Position numbers and translations under genes: made by a program | Notes under the pieces: model-generated | What the model was told of the DNA's origin: nothing | What the model saw: only the letters and a program-made list of their open reading frames with translations | The model's database searches: none | Assembly: GCF_014529945.1 (NCBI RefSeq) | Contig: NZ_JACVFB010000004.1 | Span: 558,001 to 622,000, forward strand | Length of the DNA stretch: 64,000 nucleotides | From: Chitinophaga varians | Lineage (GTDB): Bacteria; Bacteroidota; Bacteroidia; Chitinophagales; Chitinophagaceae | Reading direction: 5' to 3' | In this document: one piece after another, positions 27,171 to 34,127 of the stretch | Layout of the letters: each line of letters begins with the position of its first letter | Position numbering within the stretch: position 1 is the stretch's first letter

Positions 27171-27899
27171 ATGAAACTGGATATACTCGCCATCGCTGTA
27201 CACCCGGACGATGTGGAACTGGGTTGTGCAGGTACATTAATGATACACGCGCAGCAAGGTATGAAAGTAGGGGTTGTGGACCTTACCCGTGGAGAACTGG
27301 GCACCCGCGGCACTCCTGCATTACGGGAGAAAGAAGCGCAGGATGCCGCTAAGATCATGGGACTGGAAGTAAGGGAAAACCTCGGACTGGCTGACGGTTT
27401 CTTTAGAAACGACACCATGGAACAAATGGCGATCATCACCGCCATTCGCAAATATCAGCCGGATATTGTGCTGGCCAATGCGATGGACGACCGTCACCCG
27501 GACCATGGCCGCGCCGGCAAACTGATTGCCGACAGTTGTTTCCTGGCAGGGCTGCGTAAAATAGAAACCTCCGTGGACGGGGTGGCGCAGCAGGCATGGC
27601 GCCCTAAACAGGTGTTCCATTTCCTGCAGGACCGCTATCATGAACCTGATTTTGTAGTGGACATCACCCCGGTGATAGAAAAGAAACTGGAGGCCATCAA
27701 AGCTTTCAGTTCCCAGTTCCTGGCCCCGAAAGACCATGAACCACAAACCTATATCTCCGGCTCCGGCTTCTTCGACAGCGTTGTTTATCGCGCCAAAATG
27801 CTGGGTAAAATGGTAGGGGTAGACTACGCCGAAGGCTATACGTCTGCCAAAATGATCGGTATCCGCAATTTCGCTGATCTGATCAATGAAGTGACCTGA
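27171..27899 (+). CDS. bshB1: bacillithiol biosynthesis deacetylase BshB1-like (PIG-L family)
   Basis: Zn-dependent deacetylase of 242 residues. The metal-binding motif is AVHPDDVELGCAG (His11, Asp13, Asp14), with the second metal ligand in DDRHPDHGRAG (about 106-116). Conserved DLTRGELGTRGTPALREKEA and the ANAMDDRH block fit BshB1, which removes acetyl from GlcNAc-malate in bacillithiol synthesis; cytoplasmic. A YfiT/DinB-like gene lies at 11222 but not adjacent, and bshA/bshC are not in this window. Paralogues acting on other GlcNAc compounds exist, so the function is likely but not certain. CATCTTTG, one base from the promoter consensus, lies upstream at about 27143-27150. Confidence 0.85.
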   Translation: MKLDILAIAVHPDDVELGCAGTLMIHAQQGMKVGVVDLTRGELGTRGTPALREKEAQDAAKIMGLEVRENLGLADGFFRNDTMEQMAIITAIRKYQPDIVLANAMDDRHPDHGRAGKLIADSCFLAGLRKIETSVDGVAQQAWRPKQVFHFLQDRYHEPDFVVDITPVIEKKLEAIKAFSSQFLAPKDHEPQTYISGSGFFDSVVYRAKMLGKMVGVDYAEGYTSAKMIGIRNFADLINEVT

Positions 27900-27950
27900 T
27901 AACGGTGACGCCAATACGTAATTAATACCGGCGCTGACCGGAAAGATACT

Positions 27951-27983
27951 GCCCCGGGCCCTTTGTGGTGCCCGGGGTTTTGT
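27951..27983 (+). terminator. terminator after bshB1
   Basis: Stem ccccgggc / gcccgggg with a 10-base loop (27952-27977) followed by ttttgtatt. Confidence 0.75.
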
Positions 27984-28044
27984 ATTATATTGGATGACAG
28001 ATACGCTGATTGTTTCATTTCCTTCGGGGTAAATCAACCAAAAT

Positions 28045-28950
28045 ATGCAAAAGACGCTCTTTTTCTTCCTTTTTATGGTGGCAGCGCAGACTGTCTCCGC
28101 ACAGCAGACAGATAAGCGGCTGTATGACAAACTGGCGCCGTTGCTGGCAGCACATCATGGTCGGGCCGGCGTGTATGTGTATCATCTGAAAACCGGCAGC
28201 GCGGTGGCCATTAATGCAGATACGTTGTTTCCCACGGCGAGCATGATCAAAATGGCGATACAGGTGGGTGTTTTTAATAAGTTGCAGCAAGGGGAGCTAC
28301 AGTACCGCCAGATGCTGACGTACCGCGATTCGCTGCTGTACCCGGGTGATGACATCCTGGGTTCATTTCGTGACAGCCAGCAGGTAACGCTGGACAAGGT
28401 GGTGATGCTGATGCTGACAATGAGTGATAATACGGCCAGTCTCTGGCTGCAGGCGCTGGCTGGTGGCGGGGCGCAGATCAATGCCTGGCTGGAGGCCCAT
28501 GGTTTTACGCATACGCGGGTCAATTCCCGGACGCCGGGCAGGGCAGGGGACTGGAAGATATATGGCTGGGGACAAACCACTCCGCGGGAGATGGCCATGC
28601 TGATGGCGCAAATTTATAAAGGGGAAGTTGTCAGCCATGCGGCGAGTGAGCGGATGTACCGTAACCTGACCCGTAATTTCTGGGATACAGAAGGGTTGCG
28701 GATGGTGCCTCCGAATATCCGTACTGCTTCCAAAAACGGAGCGGTAGACGCTTCCAGGTCTGAGGTGGTCCTGGTAAATGCGCCGCACGGCGACTATGTG
28801 TATTGCATCATAACAAAAAACAACGCAGATGAGCGTTGGGACCGGGATAACGAAGCCTGGGATCTGTTAAGGAAAGTAGGGGGTGCAATATGGCAGCATT
28901 ACGAACCAAACAGCAAATGGAGTCCTGACCCCGGCCTGGGGCAGTTTTGA
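28045..28950 (+). CDS. serine hydrolase, class A beta-lactamase-like
   Basis: Exported protein of 301 residues with a signal peptide (MQKTLFFFLFMVAAQTVSAQ). The penicillin-recognising active site is SMIK (Ser66, Lys69) and SDN (127-129). The third motif is KNG (230-232) in place of KTG/KSG, and I see no obvious Glu166-type omega-loop residue in the class A position. It may be a hydrolase of low or no beta-lactam activity, for example a peptidoglycan carboxypeptidase/endopeptidase or a decayed lactamase. It is a single gene after the bshB1 terminator; no resistance neighbours. Confidence 0.75.
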   Translation: MQKTLFFFLFMVAAQTVSAQQTDKRLYDKLAPLLAAHHGRAGVYVYHLKTGSAVAINADTLFPTASMIKMAIQVGVFNKLQQGELQYRQMLTYRDSLLYPGDDILGSFRDSQQVTLDKVVMLMLTMSDNTASLWLQALAGGGAQINAWLEAHGFTHTRVNSRTPGRAGDWKIYGWGQTTPREMAMLMAQIYKGEVVSHAASERMYRNLTRNFWDTEGLRMVPPNIRTASKNGAVDASRSEVVLVNAPHGDYVYCIITKNNADERWDRDNEAWDLLRKVGGAIWQHYEPNSKWSPDPGLGQF

Positions 28951-28975
28951 TCGGCACAATGGGACCGGCTAAACA

Positions 28976-29101
28976 CTAGATGAACAGATCTTTGGTAGCG
29001 TCAAATTCATCCTGTTTGATGATGCTGTTTTTAATAAACGGAATCAAAGCTAGTCCAATCGTTATAATCACCAGTAATACGTATTTCTTTTTCATTTCCA
29101 T
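28976..29101 (-). CDS. small single-TM protein (41 aa), unknown
   Basis: An ORF of 41 codons with a lysine-rich N-terminus, one clear TM helix (KKKYVLLVIITIGLALIPF), then a short polar tail ending KDLFI. Start ATG 29101 (or 29095). It lies in the gap between the serine hydrolase and peroxiredoxin genes, on the opposite strand. Its hydrophobic pattern and lack of any rival reading suggest a real membrane peptide, but no homologue is known to me. Confidence 0.45.
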   Translation of the reverse strand: MEMKKKYVLLVIITIGLALIPFIKNSIIKQDEFDATKDLFI

Positions 29102-29290
29102 GCTATTGTTGAATTTAAAAATCTCTGCTTATATAACTAAATAACGTGCCAAAATGTTACAGAAATGGCATTAAAATGTTAAGTCCGGGAGATTTTTTTT
29201 GATTATAGAAAAAACGCATGCGGATATCCTTCCTGTGCCTGCTAAAAGGAACATATATAGACAAACTCAATGTCACATTTTAAAAATCTA

Positions 29291-29322
29291 TTTGACTAAT
29301 ACTGAATGTAAAGTGATCTTTG
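29291..29322 (+). promoter_or_regulatory. promoter of the peroxiredoxin gene
   Basis: TTTG at 29291-29294, exactly 20 bp, then GATCTTTG at 29315-29322 (seven of eight to TAnnTTTG). The start of transcription would be near 29329, giving a 46-nt leader before the ATG at 29375. Confidence 0.6.
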
Positions 29323-29374
29323 CGCCGGTAATTTGATAGAATGCCTGTTTGTAAATCAAAAATCGATATAGAAT

Positions 29375-29929
29375 ATGAAAAATGTTATCTTATCCGTAGG
29401 GTCAGAGTTTCCCGAATTCAAAAAAACGGCTGTTGTTTCCATCGAAAAGGGTAAAGAGTTTTATGATCTGTCTTCCGAAGAGCTGAAAGCTTCCGGTAAA
29501 TGGATGGTTATGTTCTGGTGGCCTAAGGACTTTACTTTCGTTTGTCCTACTGAAATCGCCGAGTTTAACAAACATGCTCAGGATTTCGTTGACCGTGACG
29601 CGGTACTGATCGGTGCTTCTACTGACAGCGAGTTTGTACACGCTGCGTGGAGAAGAGACCACGAAGACCTGCGTGATCTGAAATTCCCGATGCTGGCTGA
29701 TACTTCCAAATCTCTGGCTACTGAGCTGGGTATCCTGGAATCCAACGAAAAAGTGGCTTACCGTGCTACTTACATTGTAGATCCTCAGGGTATTGTACGT
29801 TGGGTATCTCTGTACGACCTGTCTGTAGGCCGTAACGTGAAAGAAGTACTGCGTGTATTGGATGCACTGCAGACGGATGAGCTGTGCCCTTGCAACTGGA
29901 ACAAAGGCGAAGCTACCCTGGCTGTTTAA
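29375..29929 (+). CDS. peroxiredoxin (AhpC/TSA family)
   Basis: Thiol peroxidase of 184 residues that reduces hydrogen peroxide, organic hydroperoxides or peroxynitrite. The peroxidatic cysteine is Cys57 in DFTFVCPTEIAEFN. The resolving region near the C-terminus is LCPCNW, with Cys171 and an extra Cys173. The conserved arginine is present (VAYRATYIVDPQG). It has its own promoter at 29291-29322. The partner gene 73 bp downstream is AhpD-like, suggesting an AhpC/AhpD pair in which the second protein recycles the first. A hairpin sits between them. Confidence 0.93.
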   Translation: MKNVILSVGSEFPEFKKTAVVSIEKGKEFYDLSSEELKASGKWMVMFWWPKDFTFVCPTEIAEFNKHAQDFVDRDAVLIGASTDSEFVHAAWRRDHEDLRDLKFPMLADTSKSLATELGILESNEKVAYRATYIVDPQGIVRWVSLYDLSVGRNVKEVLRVLDALQTDELCPCNWNKGEATLAV

Positions 29930-29950
29930 TTTTATTTGAATAATAATCCG

Positions 29951-29984
29951 CAAAGCAGCAAAGAATCCTTTGCTGCTTTGTTTT
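29951..29984 (+). terminator. intercistronic hairpin / partial terminator between peroxiredoxin and AhpD-like gene
   Basis: Stem caaagcagcaaag (29951-29963), 4-base loop, complementary arm (29968-29980), then tttt. The T-run is short, so it may only reduce downstream transcription, giving more peroxiredoxin than AhpD-like protein. Confidence 0.55.
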
Positions 29985-30002
29985 AAATACGAGGAACAAA
30001 TT

Positions 30003-30590
30003 ATGTTTGCAACTACCAATCAGGATACGGCCGTACAACTGCTGGAAGCCGTGGGCCTGGCGGGAATTACGCCTTCCGCGAGCCTGCAGGCGCTGGTGAA
30101 CGCCGATGCGCGTTACCTGAAAGACTTAAAGATCAATGTTACCAATGCCCTGAATGCGGGCACGCTGAGCAAAAAAGAAGCTTACCTGATCGGGGTGGCC
30201 GTAGCGGTGAATGATAAACAGCCGGTGCTGCAGGCTTCCTTTGAGAAGCTGGCTACCGCAGAAGGAGCTACTGAAAAGGAAATTGCAGAGGTGATCAGCT
30301 GTACTTCCCTCATGAGCGCCAATAACGTGTTTTACCGCTTCCGTCACTTCGTGAACAAAGAGTTTTATACCGCTACGCCTGCCGGTATCCGGATGAGCAT
30401 TATGGCCAACCCGGTGATCGGTAAAGAGTTTTTTGAGCTGTTGAGTTTGGTGGTATCTGCTTTGAACGGATGTGAAATGTGTGTAACTTCGCATGAAGAG
30501 GCCGTACTGAAACAAGGTACAGAACAGCTCCGCGTACTGGAAGCCGTTCGTCTTGGTGCCGTACTGCGTAGCCTGGTCGTATTGTTATAA
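30003..30590 (+). CDS. AhpD-like carboxymuconolactone-decarboxylase family protein
   Basis: Protein of 195 residues. The start is placed at ATG 30003 behind GAGGA (8 nt upstream), because the longer frame begins with a TTG. The active-site motif is CEMCVTSHE, the CxxC plus histidine of AhpD-type thiol reductases. The upstream helical half is less conserved. AhpD proteins reduce AhpC, often via lipoylated partners; in Bacteroidota the partner is unproven. It lies directly behind the peroxiredoxin gene and likely works with it. Confidence 0.87.
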   Translation: MFATTNQDTAVQLLEAVGLAGITPSASLQALVNADARYLKDLKINVTNALNAGTLSKKEAYLIGVAVAVNDKQPVLQASFEKLATAEGATEKEIAEVISCTSLMSANNVFYRFRHFVNKEFYTATPAGIRMSIMANPVIGKEFFELLSLVVSALNGCEMCVTSHEEAVLKQGTEQLRVLEAVRLGAVLRSLVVLL

Positions 30591-30742
30591 AATTTATATA
30601 AAAAATATTGACCTCGTCCGGACAGATGTAAATTTGTCCTGCAACAATTGATAATCAATGGTTTGCACTGTGTTGGTTTTTTTACTGGACACCTGGGATT
30701 AAAGGGATTATGACGGATTGTGAATAAATTCATCTAATAATA

Positions 30743-30774
30743 TTTGCAAAATCAATAAAAAAGTTTGACTTTTG
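30743..30774 (+). promoter_or_regulatory. promoter of the rpmB-rpmG-DUF4295 operon
   Basis: TTTG at 30743-30746, 20 bp, then GACTTTTG at 30767-30774 (seven of eight to TAnnTTTG). The spacing is identical to the peroxiredoxin promoter. The leader to the rpmB ATG is about 15 nt. Confidence 0.55.
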
Positions 30775-30795
30775 CATTCCTAAATTTTTTAAATC

Positions 30796-31032
30796 ATGGC
30801 AAGAGTATGTCAGGTGACAGGAAAGAAGCCGATTACAGGTCACCATGTTTCCTTCTCCAACATTAAGACAAAGAGAAGGTTTCTGCCCAACCTGCAGAAA
30901 AAGCGCTTTTTCCTCGCGGAAGAAGACAAATGGATATCTTTAAAGGTATCTGCTGACGGTTTAAGAACCATCAACAAAAGAGGTTTGTATGCAGTAGTCA
31001 AAGAATTGCGTGCAGCTGGTACGGAAATCTAA
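30796..31032 (+). CDS. rpmB: large ribosomal subunit protein bL28
   Basis: Ribosomal protein of 78 residues in the 50S subunit. It begins MARVCQVTGKKPITGHHVSF and contains the basic KTKRRFLPNLQKKRFF stretch and ISLKVSADGLRTINKRG. Length and order (rpmB then rpmG) are the normal arrangement in this phylum. The start ATG is certain from the family N-terminus. Confidence 0.98.
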   Translation: MARVCQVTGKKPITGHHVSFSNIKTKRRFLPNLQKKRFFLAEEDKWISLKVSADGLRTINKRGLYAVVKELRAAGTEI

Positions 31033-31062
31033 TTCTAAGGACTCACTTAATTTGTATACACA

Positions 31063-31245
31063 ATGGCAAAAAAAGGTAACAGAGTACAGGTAATTCTGGA
31101 ATGTACAGAGCATAAAAACTCTGGTCAACCCGGAACTTCCCGTTATATCTCCAACAAGAACAAAAAGAACACTCCTGAGCGTCTGGAGTTGAAAAAGTAC
31201 AATCCTATTCTGAGGAAAGTGACTGTACACAAAGAAATTAAATAA
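31063..31245 (+). CDS. rpmG: large ribosomal subunit protein bL33
   Basis: Ribosomal protein of 60 residues in the 50S subunit, with VQVILECTEHKNSGQPGTSR, then NKNKKNTPERLELKKYNP. Only one cysteine of the zinc-binding quartet is present (Cys14), so this is the zinc-free (C-) form. It is 30 bp after rpmB and 71 bp before the DUF4295 gene. Confidence 0.97.
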   Translation: MAKKGNRVQVILECTEHKNSGQPGTSRYISNKNKKNTPERLELKKYNPILRKVTVHKEIK

Positions 31246-31316
31246 GTAATTGTGAAATGGTGAATGGCTGTTCTGGATAGCCATAGCGCCATTAGACCAT
31301 AAAAACAATAAATACA

Positions 31317-31490
31317 ATGGCAAAAGCAGCTTCAAAGAACTCGAAAGTAAAAGATGCTAAGGCAGCAGCTGAATCTAAAGTGTGGACTAAGGTAATCAGA
31401 GCGGTGCGTTCTCCTAAAACCGGTGCATATACTTTCAAAGAAGCAATTGTGCACAAAGACAAAGTTCAGGAGCACATTAATCAAAAGTAA
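31317..31490 (+). CDS. DUF4295 family small basic protein
   Basis: A 57-residue ORF beginning MAKAASKNSKVKDAKAAAES, with WTKVIRAVRSPKTGAYTF and ending HINQK. This is the DUF4295 protein that in Bacteroidota stands right behind rpmB-rpmG. It is lysine-rich and probably ribosome- or RNA-associated; function unknown. A strong terminator follows 22 bp after the stop, closing the operon before ftsY. Confidence 0.9.
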   Translation: MAKAASKNSKVKDAKAAAESKVWTKVIRAVRSPKTGAYTFKEAIVHKDKVQEHINQK

Positions 31491-31512
31491 TTCGGCTTTA
31501 CTAATAATACTG

Positions 31513-31545
31513 AAAAGCTGTCCCGTTAAAGGACAGCTTTTTGTG
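31513..31545 (+). terminator. terminator of the rpmB-rpmG-DUF4295 operon
   Basis: Stem aaaagctgtcc (31513-31523), 7-base loop, matching arm 31531-31541, with TTTTT included at the end. Confidence 0.85.
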
Positions 31546-31725
31546 TTGTTACCAGTCATCTCCCTCATTATTACCATAAGATTGTCTCTTTATCCCCTTT
31601 GGGTGCGATTGTTAACACAAAAGCTGTATTTTAGCAGCCTGTTTGGAACAGTTCGAATGCTGGCTGCCAGCACCCGGATAATGCAGATAAGGGAATCACA
31701 GATTCCAGCCCAATTAAACTAAACT

Positions 31726-32688
31726 ATGAGCTTTTTCAACAAACTATTTTCCAGGGAAAAGAAGGAAAGCCTTGATCAGGGGTTACAGAAAACCAAAGAA
31801 AGCTTTCTCAGTAAGATAGGACGTGCCATCGCCGGTAAGTCGACCGTAGACACCGAAGTACTGGACAACCTGGAAGAAGCCCTGGTTTCTGCCGATGTGG
31901 GTGTTGATACAACGGTTAAAATCATTGACAGGATCGAACAGCGGGTGGCTAAGGACAAATATCTGGGAACCAGTGAGTTAAATAGATTGCTGAAGGAGGA
32001 AATTGCAGCCATTCTGGTGGATGCGCCCGATAGCGGCTTCCGTGAGTTTGACGTTCCCCCCGGTAAAAAGCCTTATGTGATCATGGTGGTAGGCGTAAAC
32101 GGAGTAGGGAAGACCACCACTATCGGTAAACTGGCCTATAATTTCAAGAAAGCAGGCAAGTCCGTATTGCTGGGTGCCGCCGATACCTTCCGTGCCGCCG
32201 CGGTTGACCAGCTGACCATCTGGAGCGAACGCGCAGATGTGCCCATCGTAAAACAACAAATGGGTTCCGACCCTGGTGCTGTAGCTTTTGATACTGTACA
32301 AAGTGGCGCTGCCCGTGATGTGGACGTGATCATTGTAGATACCGCCGGTCGTTTGCACAACAAAGCCCATCTGATGGATGAGCTGGGAAAGATTAAGCGG
32401 GTGATGAAAAAAGTAATTCCCGATGCGCCCCATGAAGTTTTACTGGTATTGGACGGTTCTACCGGACAAAATGCTGTGGAACAGGCCCGTCAGTTTACCG
32501 CCGCTACGGAAGTGACGGCTTTAGCGATTACCAAACTGGATGGCACCGCTAAAGGCGGGGTGGTACTGGCCATCGCCAATCAGTTCAAAATCCCGGTAAA
32601 ATATATTGGCATCGGGGAAAAAATGGAAGATTTACAAGTCTTTGATAAAGAAGCGTTTGTGGAAACACTCTTTAGTCTAAATGATTGA
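31726..32688 (+). CDS. ftsY: signal recognition particle receptor FtsY
   Basis: SRP receptor GTPase of 320 residues that docks ribosome-nascent chains at the membrane. Motifs: G1 VGVNGVGKTTTIGKLA (about 123-138), DTFRAAAVDQL, G3 DTAGRLHNKAH, G4 ITKLDGTAKGG and a late GIGEKMEDLQVF. The acidic N-terminal A-domain of E. coli FtsY is absent, leaving a short NG-type protein that begins MSFFNKLFSREKKE, a usual form in Bacteroidota. It stands after the ribosomal operon with its own region, and ends at a terminator (32760). Confidence 0.97.
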   Translation: MSFFNKLFSREKKESLDQGLQKTKESFLSKIGRAIAGKSTVDTEVLDNLEEALVSADVGVDTTVKIIDRIEQRVAKDKYLGTSELNRLLKEEIAAILVDAPDSGFREFDVPPGKKPYVIMVVGVNGVGKTTTIGKLAYNFKKAGKSVLLGAADTFRAAAVDQLTIWSERADVPIVKQQMGSDPGAVAFDTVQSGAARDVDVIIVDTAGRLHNKAHLMDELGKIKRVMKKVIPDAPHEVLLVLDGSTGQNAVEQARQFTAATEVTALAITKLDGTAKGGVVLAIANQFKIPVKYIGIGEKMEDLQVFDKEAFVETLFSLND

Positions 32689-32759
32689 TTATTATAGTAT
32701 TGTGTGTGCTGTTTTGAAATCTGAATCAAGCCCACTTAGCATTTTACTTTAGGTAAATA

Positions 32760-32800
32760 AAATATCCGGGCTAACAGGTTACGCCCGGATATTTATTTTT
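32760..32800 (+). terminator. terminator after ftsY
   Basis: Stem aaatatccgggc / gcccggatattt (32760-32771 and 32783-32794) followed by atttttgg. Confidence 0.85.
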
Positions 32801-32850
32801 GGCCACGTTTTCGCTCTTTACATTTTGTCCGTTTATAAATCTGCATTTGT

Positions 32851-32858
32851 TACATTTG
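32851..32858 (+). promoter_or_regulatory. -7 element before the cupin-like gene
   Basis: TACATTTG, exact TAnnTTTG, 44 bp before the ATG at 32902. A TTTG lies 23 bp further upstream, slightly too far for the usual spacing. Confidence 0.4.
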
Positions 32859-32901
32859 AATTATAGTATTTTTTTGTAATCCTACTTAACAATTCGTAGT
32901 T

Positions 32902-33783
32902 ATGATCATAAACAACATAGACCGAGTTGACGATATCACACCTGAGGAGTTTCGCAAAAATTATTACTTACCCCGTAAACCCGTTGTAATCTCAGCAGCA
33001 GGGCTGAGCCAACAATCACCTGCCTACAGCAAATGGACCTGGGACTATTTTAAGCGTATTGTCGGGGACAAGAAGGTGGGTGTTTACAATAATGAACGTG
33101 CCGGCGCCAATACACTGGTGAATGGAGCAGACGACTACATTACTTTCGGAGAGTATATTGACATGGTAAAAAAGGGCCCGGTACAACTGCGGATATTCCT
33201 GTTCAATATTTTTCAACACGCCCCCCAACTGGTACAGGATGTAGTTTGGCCCGACCAGTACGCTAAAGGTTTCCTGAAAAAATACCCCATGCTGTTTGTC
33301 GGCGGAGCCGGATCGGTGGCGCACATGCACTACGATATCGACATGTCGCATATCTTCCATACCCAGTTCATTGGCCGTAAGCGGGTGTTGCTGCTGGAAA
33401 ATAGCCAATCCCCCTACATCTACCGCATGCCTTTCACAGTGGAAAGCGCTGCTTCCTTTGTGAACTGGCATGAAAAGCTGGACGAAGAACAGTACCCTGC
33501 GTTGGCCCACGCCAAAGGACTGACAACGATACTGGACCATGGCGATACCCTCTTTATGCCAGGAGGCTATTGGCATCATATGGAGTATATGGACGGTGGC
33601 TTTGCGATGAGTCTCCGGGCACTGGACGACCTGGCCGGTAAACTGAACGGGCTGTATCATATTGTTGGTCTCCGGGGCATCAATAACCTGATGATCAAAC
33701 TGGCGCCACAGTGGTGGTACCATAAAAAACGGGAGCTGGCCTATCAGCGTGCTGAGAAGACCCTGGCAGATTTGACAATTTAA
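32902..33783 (+). CDS. cupin-like/JmjC-domain Fe(II) 2-oxoglutarate oxygenase-like protein
   Basis: Protein of 293 residues in the Cupin_8/JmjC group. The N-terminus shows the RKPVVISAAGL block of this family. The iron triad is visible as HMHYDIDMSH (HxD within it) and, after about 90 residues, GDTLFMPGGYWHHMEYM with the distal histidine. These proteins are usually hydroxylases of proteins or small molecules, or have lost activity; the substrate is unknown. It is a single gene with its own promoter element and is followed by an intergenic inverted repeat. Confidence 0.86.
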   Translation: MIINNIDRVDDITPEEFRKNYYLPRKPVVISAAGLSQQSPAYSKWTWDYFKRIVGDKKVGVYNNERAGANTLVNGADDYITFGEYIDMVKKGPVQLRIFLFNIFQHAPQLVQDVVWPDQYAKGFLKKYPMLFVGGAGSVAHMHYDIDMSHIFHTQFIGRKRVLLLENSQSPYIYRMPFTVESAASFVNWHEKLDEEQYPALAHAKGLTTILDHGDTLFMPGGYWHHMEYMDGGFAMSLRALDDLAGKLNGLYHIVGLRGINNLMIKLAPQWWYHKKRELAYQRAEKTLADLTI

Positions 33784-33806
33784 ATATTTAGATATTTTGT
33801 TATTTT

Positions 33807-33936
33807 ATTTACAGATTTGGGATTTTTTGATTTTGGAATTTAAATAAATCGAAGGCTAACATTTATTATAAATATTTAAAATAATGTTATTCGCTTATTT
33901 AAATTCCAAAATCAAAAAATCCCGAAATCTGTAAAT
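33807..33936. repeat. near-perfect 39/40-bp inverted repeat
   Basis: Arms 33807-33845 and 33897-33936 are reverse complements except for one inserted base. The arm contains the word ttttttgattt and ggaatttaaat, closely related to the arms at 10269-10427. The AT-rich centre holds a second, smaller hairpin (taacatt / aatgtta). Confidence 0.8.
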
Positions 33937-33981
33937 CCAATGATAAAATGGCCAAATGGCCAAATAACCAAATAATTTCCC

Positions 33982-33989
33982 TACCTTTG
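33982..33989 (+). promoter_or_regulatory. -7 element of the rimO promoter
   Basis: TACCTTTG, an exact match to TAnnTTTG, followed by C. It would place the transcript start near 33996, about 130 nt before the predicted rimO start. No good -33 TTTG is seen. Confidence 0.4.
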
Positions 33990-34127
33990 CACCTTCCTTA
34001 CTCAACCCCCACTAAGGCTCAAAGTCACGTACAGTAAGTCTGCTGTTTTATACAATTAGTGTCTGTGTGTCTTCGTGGCGGTAGCGGGCCGATAAAAAGC
34101 CGGCCGCATGCTCTAAAACATTCGCCC

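Larger units (their letters stand above)
33784..34127. other. gene-free stretch upstream of rimO
   Basis: About 340 bp. The left two-thirds are an inverted repeat (33807-33936). Then come a promoter element and a 130-nt leader of rimO, which contains a short GC-rich hairpin around 34085-34109. No further gene is seen. Confidence 0.6.

Noticed and set aside
31423..31722. Plus-strand ORF over the end of the DUF4295 gene
   Set aside because: It overlaps the real DUF4295 frame and crosses its terminator.
34085..34109. Riboswitch or leader RNA in the rimO 5' region
   Set aside because: Only a short GC hairpin is visible and no known riboswitch pattern fits.
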